Shown here: one piece after another, positions 1 through 7,667 of the stretch | Numbering within the stretch: position 1 is the first letter of the stretch | Layout: each line of letters starts with the position of its first letter | Assembly (NCBI GenBank): GCA_024691325.1 | Contig: JAILNR010000015.1 | Span: 1-64,000 of the forward strand | Direction of reading: 5' to 3' | Source of the DNA: Saccharofermentans sp. | GTDB taxonomy: Bacteria > Bacillota > Clostridia > Saccharofermentanales > Saccharofermentanaceae | DNA: 64,000 nucleotides | The notes under the pieces: generated by a model | What the model was told of the DNA's origin: nothing | The model's database searches: none | Seen by the model: the letters and a program-made list of their open reading frames with translations, nothing else | Position numbers and translations under genes: made by a program

Positions 1-951
1 TGTAAGGGGAAGACCCTTCATGATAACGAGGAGCGAGATAAGATCTCCATATACGCGTCCTGTTTTACCTCGGGTAAGTTCAGCTACATCAGGATTTTTC
101 TTCTGAGGCATCATGGAAGAACCTGTAGAGTAAGCATCGTCGAGCTCGTAGAACTTGAACTCCTGTGACGCATAGAGGATGATCTCTTCAGACATTCTCG
201 ACAGGTGCATCATAAGGATTGATACAGCTGAAGCGAACTCTATCGCGAAATCACGGTCTGCTACGCCGTCAAGGGAACACATCGTAACCCCGTTCATACC
301 GAGTTCATCGGCAACGGACTCACGGTCGAGAGGATATGTAGTGCCTGCAAGTGCTCCGGAACCTAAAGGAGAAACATTTGCACGGGAAGCGGCAGCTTCT
401 AACCTGTCGCGGTCACGCTTAAACATCTCGATATAAGCAGTAAGGTAATGAGCGTAAGTGATAGGCTGAGCGCGCTGCAGATGAGTGTAACCCGGCATAT
501 ATGTTGTCAGGTGATCCTTCGCCATATCTGTGATGGTCTCGATCAATTCATCAAGAAGCTCAATTACTTCCAAAGACTCGTCTACAAGGTAAAGTCTTTG
601 ATCGAGGGCTACCTGGTCATTACGTGAACGTCCTGTGTGAAGTCTCTTACCTGCATCACCGATGCGGTTAGTAAGTTCTTCCTCTATAAACATATGGATA
701 TCTTCAGCGTCTGAATCGAATGTGAGCTTTCCGCTCTCGATATCGTCCTTAATGGAGAGAAGTCCTTCTCTTATAGCATCAGCATCTTCCTGTGAGATGA
801 TTCCCTGACGGGCAAGCATCGCCGAATGTGCTACTGAACCCTCGATATCCTGAGCGTACATGCGTGAATCAAAAGGAAGGGAAGAGTTGTAGTCGTTTAC
901 TGTCTCGTCAGTTGCTTTCTCGAAGCGTCCTGCCCACATTTTCTTAGCCAT
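1..951 (-). CDS. argH: Argininosuccinate lyase, C-terminal end outside window
   Basis: Cleaves argininosuccinate to arginine and fumarate, the last step of arginine synthesis, in the cytosol. The reading frame starts at ATG 951 (MAKKMWAGRFEK, the usual ArgH start) and stays open for 317 codons to the left edge, so about 140 residues are missing. Visible family motifs are HTGRSRNDQVA near residue 106 and the fumarase/aspartase-superfamily signature GSSMMPQKKNPD near residue 280. The start lies 4 bases after the stop of the upstream GNAT gene, so the two are probably cotranscribed. argG lies upstream on the same strand beyond a terminator. The identification is secure. Confidence 0.97.
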   Translation of the reverse strand, partial: MAKKMWAGRFEKATDETVNDYNSSLPFDSRMYAQDIEGSVAHSAMLARQGIISQEDADAIREGLLSIKDDIESGKLTFDSDAEDIHMFIEEELTNRIGDAGKRLHTGRSRNDQVALDQRLYLVDESLEVIELLDELIETITDMAKDHLTTYMPGYTHLQRAQPITYAHYLTAYIEMFKRDRDRLEAAASRANVSPLGSGALAGTTYPLDRESVADELGMNGVTMCSLDGVADRDFAIEFASAVSILMMHLSRMSEEIILYASQEFKFYELDDAYSTGSSMMPQKKNPDVAELTRGKTGRVYGDLISLLVIMKGLPLT

Positions 952-955
952 ATTT

Positions 956-1411
956 TTACTCCTTAGTATAGTCAGGATCGTACCTGACAAGTTCGGTCAG
1001 CGCTTTATTCCTGTAGTTCAGGTCTTCACGAAGCGTGAATCCCATGGATTCCCAGAATCTGTTGCCGCCTTCATTCTTCTTAAATGCAACAAGCAGCACT
1101 TTGTTGATGCCTTCTGCCTTAAGAGAATCAAGAGCGAGCTCCACGAGTTTCTTTCCGATACCGAGTCTTCTGTGATCGGGAGAAACACAAGCGTGCTGAA
1201 TGATCCCGCGCCTTCCGTCGTGCCCACATAATATAACACCTACGACCGATCCATCACAAGTTGAAACGAATGAGGTGGAGGGATTACGTTTCAGGTATTT
1301 ATCGATGCCTTCGTGCGAATCATCTTTATCGTTAAGACCATTGCCGCATTTAAGCCAAAGATCGTAACACTGCTCATAATCAGCGATATTCATTAACCTG
1401 TAATCGATCAT
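956..1411 (-). CDS. GNAT family N-acetyltransferase next to argH
   Basis: A 151-residue single-domain acetyltransferase of the GNAT fold. The acetyl-CoA-binding loop is RRLGIGKKL at residues 81-89, followed by the usual helix and the FWESMGF strand near the end. The substrate cannot be read from the sequence. It lies between another GNAT gene (stop 3 bases upstream of this start) and argH (start 4 bases downstream), so it is transcribed with arginine genes. A role as a short N-acetylglutamate synthase is possible but is inference from position only; an unrelated small-molecule or protein N-acetyltransferase is equally possible. Confidence 0.85.
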   Translation of the reverse strand: MIDYRLMNIADYEQCYDLWLKCGNGLNDKDDSHEGIDKYLKRNPSTSFVSTCDGSVVGVILCGHDGRRGIIQHACVSPDHRRLGIGKKLVELALDSLKAEGINKVLLVAFKKNEGGNRFWESMGFTLREDLNYRNKALTELVRYDPDYTKE

Positions 1412-1414
1412 AAT

Positions 1415-1918
1415 TCAGTCTTCCGTAGTATAGATTAGTTCCTTACATGTCCAGTCTTCACCAAGACAGGAGTAGATCTCTGTTATTCCTGTATCCTTGA
1501 AGCCTGCGTTAAGATAACAGTAAAGAGCTGAAGGATTATTATCAAATACACCTATAGTTACTTTGGTTGCTTTCATAAAGGTAACGGCATAATCCAAGGC
1601 CATCTGAATCATCTTCTTGCCAAGGCCCTGTCCGCGCCTTGAGTCATCAACGATAACATATCCGAGTCTTACGGTATTTATATCATTCTTGTCGGGATAG
1701 CGGATGTTAAAGTGTCCGATCAATCCTGACTCATCGTAAGCCACAAAATGGAAGATATCATCGTTATAAGCGAGATCTTCATACTGTGCGATCAGATCTT
1801 TTCCTGAAATAGGATATGATTCGAATCTGTCAGCACACCAATAGCGGAATATCCTCTCGCTTTTTATCCATGAAATGACTGTATCAGCATCGCATTTCTT
1901 AAATGGCCTTAACCTCAT
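1415..1918 (-). CDS. GNAT family N-acetyltransferase (RimJ/RimL-like)
   Basis: A 167-residue acetyltransferase. The acetyl-CoA loop is RRGQGLGKKM at residues 94-103, and the N-terminus (MRLRPFKKCDADTVISWI) is like RimJ/RimL-type proteins, which acetylate protein N-termini or small amines. The start at 1918 has an AGGAGGGG ribosome binding site, which sits directly after the T-run of the argG terminator. The gene leads the GNAT-GNAT-argH group. The substrate is unknown. It is not closely similar to its neighbour, so a recent tandem duplication is unlikely. Confidence 0.85.
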   Translation of the reverse strand: MRLRPFKKCDADTVISWIKSERIFRYWCADRFESYPISGKDLIAQYEDLAYNDDIFHFVAYDESGLIGHFNIRYPDKNDINTVRLGYVIVDDSRRGQGLGKKMIQMALDYAVTFMKATKVTIGVFDNNPSALYCYLNAGFKDTGITEIYSCLGEDWTCKELIYTTED

Positions 1919-1930
1919 ATTATTCCCCTC

Positions 1931-1969
1931 CTAATAAAAACGCGGCTGTCTCTATTATGAGGCAGCCGC
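1931..1969 (-). terminator. Intrinsic terminator after argG
   Basis: An 11-bp stem (1942-1952 with 1959-1969, one G-U pair) with a 6-base loop. On the minus strand it is followed by GTTTTTATTA, so it should stop argG transcription. The ribosome binding site of the next gene begins directly after the T-run, so the GNAT-argH group must be served by read-through or by a promoter I cannot see. Confidence 0.85.
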
Positions 1970-1995
1970 TGTTTCTAATCAAAACTTAGATGTTA

Positions 1996-3210
1996 TCAAA
2001 GAAGTCCGTTCTTCTTCTTCATCTGAGCAACGACTTTCATAGGGAGACCGAAGCAGTTGATGAATCCGCCTGCATCAGCCTGATCGTAAACTTCCTCAGC
2101 CTCGAATGTAGCGATCTCTTCGTCGTAGAGAGAGTAAGGTGACTTAGCGCCTGCAGGAGTGCAGTTACCCTTGTAAAGCTTCATCTTAACTTCACCTGTA
2201 ACTACCTTCTGTGTCTCATCAACGAAAGCGGAGAGAGCCTCGCGGAGAGGGTGGAACCACTGTCCGTAGTAAACGAGTTCTGCAAACTTCTGAGCAACGA
2301 GATCCTTATAGTGGAGTGTATCTCTCTCAAGAGTCAGAAGCTCGAGCTCTCTGTGAGCTGCATACATAAGTGTTCCACCCGGAGTCTCATATACGCCACG
2401 GCTCTTCATTCCGACAAGACGGTTCTCAACGAGGTCTGCGATACCAACACCGTTAGCACCTGCAACCTTATTACAGTACTTGAGCATTTCTACAGGTGAG
2501 AGCTTCTGACCGTCAACTTCAACAGGGATACCATTCTCGAACTTGAATGTTACATATGTAGGAGTATCAGGTGCCTTTTCAGGTGAAACCATGAGCTCAA
2601 GGATCTTATCGAGATCAGGCTCATTTGCAGGATCCTCGAGATCCATACCCTCGTGTGACAGATGCCAGAGGTTTTCATCCTTACTGTAGTTGTTCTCCTT
2701 GGTAACAGGTACCGGAATACCACGAGCCTCAGCGTAATCAACCTCTTCTGATCTGGACTTGATGTCCCAAACTCTCCAGGGAGCAAGGATCTTCATCTCA
2801 GGAGCCAAAGCCTTGATTGTAAGCTCGAATCTTACCTGGTCGTTACCCTTACCGGTTGCACCGTGAACGATAGTTGTGCAGCCTTCCTTGCGTGCGATCT
2901 CAACCATCTTCTTAGCGATAACAGGTCTAGCGAAAGATGTACCGAGGAGGTACTTACCTTCATAAACAGCGTTAGCCTTAAGTGTAGGGTAGATATAATC
3001 TGTGATGAACTCTTCAGAGATATCTTCTACGTAGCACTTGGAAGCTCCGCACTTAATAGCTTTATCCTTAAGGAACTGCTCATCTACACCGATTCCGACT
3101 TCACCGGCCATTGCGATAACTTCGCAGTCATAGTTCTCAAGAAGCCAGGGTATGATGATGGATGTATCAAGTCCGCCTGAGTATGCAAGTAAGAATTTTT
3201 CTTTAGCCAT
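1996..3210 (-). CDS. argG: Argininosuccinate synthase
   Basis: Joins citrulline and aspartate with ATP to form argininosuccinate in the cytosol. The protein is 404 residues, the usual bacterial type I length. The N-type ATP pyrophosphatase P-loop AYSGGLDTS is at residues 9-17, and [14 protein letters not shown], the citrulline/aspartate-binding segment, lies near residue 115. The start ATG 3210 has a GGAGGTGCC ribosome binding site 7-8 bases upstream. A strong terminator follows. A likely ArgR operator lies about 35-45 bases upstream of the start, consistent with arginine repression. argH follows beyond two GNAT genes. Confidence 0.98.
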   Translation of the reverse strand: MAKEKFLLAYSGGLDTSIIIPWLLENYDCEVIAMAGEVGIGVDEQFLKDKAIKCGASKCYVEDISEEFITDYIYPTLKANAVYEGKYLLGTSFARPVIAKKMVEIARKEGCTTIVHGATGKGNDQVRFELTIKALAPEMKILAPWRVWDIKSRSEEVDYAEARGIPVPVTKENNYSKDENLWHLSHEGMDLEDPANEPDLDKILELMVSPEKAPDTPTYVTFKFENGIPVEVDGQKLSPVEMLKYCNKVAGANGVGIADLVENRLVGMKSRGVYETPGGTLMYAAHRELELLTLERDTLHYKDLVAQKFAELVYYGQWFHPLREALSAFVDETQKVVTGEVKMKLYKGNCTPAGAKSPYSLYDEEIATFEAEEVYDQADAGGFINCFGLPMKVVAQMKKKNGLL

Positions 3211-3240
3211 AAGGCACCTCCAATAAATTTATTGCATTAA

Positions 3241-3256
3241 ATGTATAATTATGCAA
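3241..3256 (-). promoter_or_regulatory. Candidate ARG box upstream of argG
   Basis: The minus strand reads TGCATAATTATACA (3242-3255), which matches 12 of 14 positions of the ArgR/AhrC operator consensus TGAATWWWWATTCA. It lies within a larger imperfect palindrome that ends in TTGCAT and ATGCAA. Position directly upstream of argG supports arginine-dependent repression. No ArgR gene is in the window. Confidence 0.55.
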
Positions 3257-3324
3257 GATTCTGTATAAACTATCGCAATATTACTCTTGGAATAAACATA
3301 AGTCAATCCCTTTATCATTTGCAC

Positions 3325-4035
3325 TCAGTATATATAGCAATTATACGTATATTTGGAATTCCAATATGCTGAATTATTTACTTCTTCAAATTCAACCTTA
3401 CGATTGTAATGCTTAGAAATATTAATTATCCAATCTTTCGAATAAAACTGCTTCTGTAGGTTCTTATAACGTTCGTCATAATCTTTAATAGCCGCTCTTC
3501 TGTAATCCATGAGTTCGTCTTCTTTATCCTTATCCCAAACTCCTCCTAAGAAAACGATCTTATTACTCTTCTCAATCATTTTTCTTAGCACTTTCTCAGC
3601 ATACTCTAGTGATTCAAAGTATTCGAAGACACCCTCAGATTGAACAAGATCATAACGTGGAAGTACATTAATTGATACAGCCTCTCCATAATTAATGTCT
3701 TCATTTCCGAATTGCTTAGCTATTTCAATTAAGCCGTGTGAATAATCTATACCTGCAACTTGAATTCCTCGATTCTTATACATATATAGGTTAACACCAC
3801 TACCACAACCAACTTCGAATACACTTTTGATTCCATTCTGTGTAATCTTTTGAATATTATTATAGACATGAATCCATTCATTATAGAATGAACTATAGTA
3901 TTCATGCTCATCATTAACTTCAACATCATATCCATTAGCACGTTTTAACAGTTTGTAGCACTCATACTCATCAAGATTGTCATCTATGACAATTTTCCCT
4001 TTGTTATTCCAAATATCTTTCCAATAATTACTCAT
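3325..4035 (-). CDS. Class I SAM-dependent methyltransferase, substrate unknown
   Basis: A 236-residue protein with the Rossmann-fold SAM-binding motif I VFEVGCGSG at residues 72-80 and a following acidic strand end (GIDYS). The rest is not specific enough to name a substrate; small-molecule, sugar or lipid methylation are all possible. The start at 4035 has a GAGGAA ribosome binding site. The gene is clearly richer in A+T than argG or the downstream plus-strand genes, and it lies alone between the argG control region and a tRNA-Leu gene. This suggests acquisition by transfer, but no integrase or flanking repeat is visible. Confidence 0.85.
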   Translation of the reverse strand: MSNYWKDIWNNKGKIVIDDNLDEYECYKLLKRANGYDVEVNDEHEYYSSFYNEWIHVYNNIQKITQNGIKSVFEVGCGSGVNLYMYKNRGIQVAGIDYSHGLIEIAKQFGNEDINYGEAVSINVLPRYDLVQSEGVFEYFESLEYAEKVLRKMIEKSNKIVFLGGVWDKDKEDELMDYRRAAIKDYDERYKNLQKQFYSKDWIINISKHYNRKVEFEEVNNSAYWNSKYTYNCYIY

Positions 4036-4045
4036 AAGGATTCCT

Positions 4046-4089
4046 CAACAAATAATAACCGTTAATGGAAAACATTTACATTAACGGTT
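4046..4089 (-). terminator. Terminator-like hairpin after tRNA-Leu
   Basis: A perfect 11-bp inverted repeat, AACCGTTAATG (4057-4067) with CATTAACGGTT (4079-4089), lies just downstream of tRNA-Leu on the minus strand and is followed by ATTATTTGTT. The T-run is weak, so read-through into the methyltransferase gene is possible. Confidence 0.6.
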
Positions 4090-4103
4090 GAAACTGAAGG
4101 TTC

Positions 4104-4190
4104 TGGTGCGGATGGCGGGACTTGAACCCGCACGGTATTGCTACCACTAGCACCTGAAGCTAGCGCGTCTGCCAATTCCACCACATCCGC
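4104..4190 (-). tRNA. tRNA-Leu (anticodon CAG)
   Basis: On the minus strand the 87 bases begin GCGGATGTGG and end in an encoded CCA. The acceptor stem GCGGATG pairs with CATCCGC, the anticodon loop TTCAGGT gives anticodon CAG (leucine, codon CUG), there is a long variable arm as expected for tRNA-Leu, and the T-arm GCGGGTTCAAGTCCCGC is intact. Confidence 0.97.
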
Positions 4191-4203
4191 GAAACGCTTT
4201 TGG

Positions 4204-4232
4204 ATATTACATTAAATCCAATTTGAAATCAA
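4204..4232 (-). promoter_or_regulatory. Promoter of tRNA-Leu
   Basis: On the minus strand a -35 box TTGATT (4227-4232) and a -10 box TAATAT (4204-4209) are separated by exactly 17 bases, ending 13 bases before the mature tRNA 5' end. Confidence 0.65.
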
Positions 4233-4258
4233 CTGATAAATGTAATCATTATTACTAA

Positions 4259-4267
4259 TGTTATAAT
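4259..4267 (+). promoter_or_regulatory. Extended -10 promoter for the lipoprotein operon
   Basis: TGTTATAAT is a perfect extended -10 element (TGn plus TATAAT), 16 bases before the start codon of the lipoprotein gene. No clear -35 box is seen, as is common with extended -10 promoters. The predicted leader is very short and consists almost only of the ribosome binding site TGGAGG. Confidence 0.6.
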
Positions 4268-4282
4268 ATATCTGGAGGATAT

Positions 4283-5470
4283 ATGAGTAGAAAACCTTTT
4301 GTATTTCTTGTTATATTTGCAGTTATCAGCACGTGTTTGAGTTTGGCAGGATGCTCTGTTGATGAGGAGTCTTTCCCTGAACTTGAGTTTACATATGATA
4401 CATCTGAAACCGGGATATCTGAGACATCTTTAACAGAAGATAATTACAATGATCTTCATGAGATCAATGTCGCTCTTCCTTTGTCAGATGAGACTGTTAC
4501 TTTGCTTATGCATCTTTATTATGCGAAGTGCAACGGTATGATAGCTGAGGAGATGAACGGTTCAGATATAAGTATTGAGTATCTTGAAGCTATCAATACC
4601 CCTTGGATCGTTCATTCAATTACGACCGCTAATACAGGTGCTTCCGTACAAAATCTTCAGGATCTTTCTGAAGATGGTGCCATGCCTGATATTTTTCTTG
4701 CAAGCGATATAAATGATGTTACCGGTGAACAGTTAAATATTCCTTTGGATTCTTATTTATCTAATTATCCGGCTTTGAATTCATCCTCTGTTTATCTTGG
4801 CGCGCTTGAAGCTTTAAGGGACGGTAATGAACATTACGGTATTCCTTTTTATTCAACTGTTTATATGCTTGCAGGCAACCGTGACTTCCTGCCTGAATCA
4901 GGCGTACCGGCATTTACTTTGTCTCCTGAAGAGCTTCTTGATCACATCAGCAGTATAGATTCATATAGTTATGATGACGGTGTTTCTATTACCCGTTTCT
5001 ATGATGCTGATACTTTGGAAGGTCTTGTTGATGAGTCCTTTATTGAAGCATTGGAAGATGATCAGTTGTCAGAACAGTATGATTCATACGGAGCAGATCC
5101 GCGTGTATCTCGTACATGTGGTATGTGGCTTATGAATTCCGGTGAGTTTGATACATGGAACAGTTATTATCCTGATGCTTTGTATTTTGTAATGCTTCCT
5201 ACTGCTAATGTTAATGCGGTAGTTTATCCTCTTTGCATTTCTTCAACATGTGATGATGCTGATTTTGCAACGGATTTTGCATCGTTTATCTGTTTTGATA
5301 AAGATGCTCAGATGCTTATACACAGAGTTGAAGAATTAAGGGGATTCTTTCCTTCGATTCCAAATCAGGGCGTATGGGTACAAATGTCTGATGATCCCTT
5401 GTTCGGATCACAAACGATGCTTTATGAGCAGTATATGAATACAGCTGATTATGTAGTTGCTGAAGACTGA
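4283..5470 (+). CDS. Lipoprotein, solute-binding-protein-like
   Basis: A 395-residue secreted lipoprotein. Residues 5-21 are a hydrophobic signal peptide ending in the lipobox SLAGC, with lipidation at Cys24, followed by an acidic, Ser/Thr-rich linker. The body (for example PDIFLASDIND, GIPFYSTVYMLAGN) resembles family 1 extracellular solute-binding proteins, which hold sugars or peptides for ABC importers. No permease or ATPase gene is adjacent, so the ligand and even the transport role are uncertain. The start has a GGAGG site 7 bases upstream. It leads a tightly packed run of genes through holA. Confidence 0.75.
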   Translation: MSRKPFVFLVIFAVISTCLSLAGCSVDEESFPELEFTYDTSETGISETSLTEDNYNDLHEINVALPLSDETVTLLMHLYYAKCNGMIAEEMNGSDISIEYLEAINTPWIVHSITTANTGASVQNLQDLSEDGAMPDIFLASDINDVTGEQLNIPLDSYLSNYPALNSSSVYLGALEALRDGNEHYGIPFYSTVYMLAGNRDFLPESGVPAFTLSPEELLDHISSIDSYSYDDGVSITRFYDADTLEGLVDESFIEALEDDQLSEQYDSYGADPRVSRTCGMWLMNSGEFDTWNSYYPDALYFVMLPTANVNAVVYPLCISSTCDDADFATDFASFICFDKDAQMLIHRVEELRGFFPSIPNQGVWVQMSDDPLFGSQTMLYEQYMNTADYVVAED

Positions 5471-5471
5471 T

Positions 5472-6467
5472 ATGGGCGAAGTAAGGAAAGTCAGAATACA
5501 GGATGCATCTTCCTGTAAAAAACTCTTGGGATTATCAACCTCTCAGAAAGCGGAGGCTTATATCAGAGAGAATCTGATTTATTCCAATTCTGATTTTACC
5601 AGTGCCTGCAGATGCTCGATAACCGGAGAGCATTCAGTCATAATGCATCTTATAGGGCGCCCTTTAAGTGAATTTATTAACGATATCCTTAAGTATTTCT
5701 TCTTCGACAAGAATCTTTACAAGGTAAGCGTGATCATACCTGTTGACGATACTGAAGCTGAAGACGTTCTGGTAAAAGAAGGGTTCGAACAGGAAGCCAT
5801 TCTGCACGATGAATTGTTTGTAGACGGCTTTTTCTATGATGCGGGCCTGTTCTATATGACCAAGCCCTGCTACCGTAGATACAATGTTGCGTTCATTCCG
5901 TTCCAAAGGGGAGTTATAGCAGTTCAGGGCGGTATAGATTATGTTGATAATGTCTCATTTTTAAATTACGATAAAACGCCTTCTGATGACTATTTAAGAT
6001 TATGTGCAGACTATAACGGTCTGATCAAAGACGGTAAGATGTGTCCGAGGGGCGATGAATGCTATGAGGATTACAGCCTGGGCGGTCTTCCGGCAGAAGT
6101 AGTAAGGGCAGCAAATGAAATAAAAGAGTATCTAAGGAAAGACAGAACCTCATTTGATATAGTTGTAAGGATTCCGGAATCTTCTGATTTCAGGATCGCT
6201 GTATGGAATGAGATTAAAAAGATTCCTTACGGATATACAAGAAGTTATGAAGACATAGCTTTGGAATTAACAAAAGGAGATAAGAAGAAAGCATCCAAAT
6301 TAACCCGTGCAGTAGGACATGCGTGTGCAGAGAATCCCGTGCCGATAATTGTTCCTTGCCACAGAGTTATTGGAAAGGACGGAAAGCTTGTAGGCTTTGC
6401 CGGAGGAGTTGAGTTTAAAGACTTCCTTTTGACACATGAGCTTTTCGCGGGGCTTCTTCTGAATTGA
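5472..6467 (+). CDS. Degenerate GNAT domain fused to O6-methylguanine-DNA methyltransferase
   Basis: A 331-residue two-part protein. The C-terminal part (about residues 135-325) is an Ogt/MGMT DNA repair domain, which transfers the alkyl group from O6-methylguanine to its own cysteine: IPYGYTRSYEDIA at 251-263, RAVGHACAENP at 279-289 and the active site PCHRV at 295-299 with acceptor Cys296. Residues 1-133 look like a GNAT fold (strand KVSVIIPVDD, KEGFEQEAIL, GLFYMTK), but the acetyl-CoA loop is not seen. ATG 5472, one base after the upstream stop, is preferred to an in-frame TTG at 5457. The single-gene operon context gives no further clue. MGMT function is secure; the N-terminal role is unknown. 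Confidence 0.88.
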   Translation: MGEVRKVRIQDASSCKKLLGLSTSQKAEAYIRENLIYSNSDFTSACRCSITGEHSVIMHLIGRPLSEFINDILKYFFFDKNLYKVSVIIPVDDTEAEDVLVKEGFEQEAILHDELFVDGFFYDAGLFYMTKPCYRRYNVAFIPFQRGVIAVQGGIDYVDNVSFLNYDKTPSDDYLRLCADYNGLIKDGKMCPRGDECYEDYSLGGLPAEVVRAANEIKEYLRKDRTSFDIVVRIPESSDFRIAVWNEIKKIPYGYTRSYEDIALELTKGDKKKASKLTRAVGHACAENPVPIIVPCHRVIGKDGKLVGFAGGVEFKDFLLTHELFAGLLLN

Positions 6468-6469
6468 TT

Positions 6470-7087
6470 ATGGCAAAACATGACAAGATAGATGTTGGTA
6501 TATCTACAATTCTTAATCCTGTTCCGGTTGTGATGGTTTCCTGCTGCGGCAAGGAGCCTGAGAAGGAGAGCGACAGGCCTAACATTATTACAATCGCGTG
6601 GGCGGGAACAGTTAATTCCGAGCCTCCGATGGTATCGGTTTCAATCAGAAAATCGAGGCACTCACACATACTTATCAGTGAAACGGGTGAGTTTGTAGTG
6701 AACCTTGTAAATAAGCAGCTTGCCAAGCCTTGCGATCTTTGCGGTGTTAAAAGCGGTGCTGATATCGATAAGTTTAAAACATGCGGCCTTAATGCCGTTA
6801 AGGCAGAAGGCCTAGATTATGCTTATGCCATCAAGGAAGCACCTGTATCTTTGTCATGCAAGGTTGTGTCTGTTACCGAGCTTGGCTCACACGATATGTT
6901 TGTTGCAAAGGTTGTTGCCGTAACAGCAGATTCCTATCTTCTTGATGATAAGGGTAAAATATGCCTTGATAATGCCAACCTTGTTGCTTATAACCATGGA
7001 GAATACTTTTTGCTTGGTAAGAAGATCGGATTTTTCGGTTATTCTCTTGCAAGTGAGGAGATATTAAGAAGAAGACTAGGAGATTGA
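6470..7087 (+). CDS. Flavin reductase-like domain protein
   Basis: A 205-residue protein of the flavin reductase-like (FMN-binding split barrel) family. Typical stretches are PNIITIAWAGTVNSEPPMVSVSIR near residues 40-63 (split across the strand pair) and GEFVVNLVNKQLA, where FMN-binding residues lie. Many members reduce flavins or bind FMN without a known substrate. ATG 6470 is used; it follows the upstream stop by two bases, and an in-frame TTG at 6464 overlaps that stop. Likely cotranscribed with the MGMT fusion and the Nudix gene. The specific substrate is not known. Confidence 0.88.
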   Translation: MAKHDKIDVGISTILNPVPVVMVSCCGKEPEKESDRPNIITIAWAGTVNSEPPMVSVSIRKSRHSHILISETGEFVVNLVNKQLAKPCDLCGVKSGADIDKFKTCGLNAVKAEGLDYAYAIKEAPVSLSCKVVSVTELGSHDMFVAKVVAVTADSYLLDDKGKICLDNANLVAYNHGEYFLLGKKIGFFGYSLASEEILRRRLGD

Positions 7088-7088
7088 T

Positions 7089-7667
7089 ATGAAGTTCAAG
7101 AGTATAAGTAAGGTTTACGAGAGTAAATTCATAACAAGATATAATATCGAGTACATTACCGCTGACGGTAATATCAAGAATTATGAGATGGTAAGCAGGT
7201 CCTCAAAGATCAATACTTATGATGACCTTAAGAACTCTCCCGCGGAAGCAGTCGTTCTTATTATCCATGATGAGACCGGCAACAAGATACTTCTCAACAA
7301 AGAGTTCAGAATGGCAGTAGGTGATTTTGCTTATAATTTCCCGGCAGGTCTTATCGATCCCGGAGAGGATTACAAGCAGGCGGCTATACGCGAATTGTGG
7401 GAGGAGACAGGCCTTAAATTAACAAGGATCGATGATGTCTGGCCCATTTCTTATAGTGCTGTAGGTATTATGAACGAGAGGGCAATCGTCGTTGTCGGTG
7501 CAGCTGAAGGGGAATTTGCTCCGTCTACATCTGCTGAAGAGGAGATTGAAGCGCACTGGTATACCAAAGAGCAGGTTAAGAAGCTTGTGAAAGAGGACGA
7601 GCATTTTGCAGCAAGAACACAGGCTTACTGCTGGGCTTGGTCTCATACTGACGGTTTTGTGAAATGA
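7089..7667 (+). CDS. Nudix hydrolase, ADP-ribose pyrophosphatase-like
   Basis: A 192-residue Nudix enzyme that hydrolyses a nucleoside diphosphate linked to another group. The Nudix box is perfect: G87-x5-E93-x7-R101-E102-L-x-E105-E106-x-G108, which binds the catalytic magnesium. FPAGLIDPGE just before it is typical of ADP-ribose/ADP-sugar pyrophosphatases (NudF type), so ADP-ribose is the likeliest substrate, by inference. The start lies one base after the upstream stop, and the stop overlaps the start of holA by 4 bases, indicating translational coupling. Confidence 0.9.
   Translation: MKFKSISKVYESKFITRYNIEYITADGNIKNYEMVSRSSKINTYDDLKNSPAEAVVLIIHDETGNKILLNKEFRMAVGDFAYNFPAGLIDPGEDYKQAAIRELWEETGLKLTRIDDVWPISYSAVGIMNERAIVVVGAAEGEFAPSTSAEEEIEAHWYTKEQVKKLVKEDEHFAARTQAYCWAWSHTDGFVK

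Noticed and set aside
3211..4103. Integrative element bounded by tRNA-Leu
   Set aside because: No integrase, no repeated tRNA 3' end and no mobility gene are seen around the methyltransferase.
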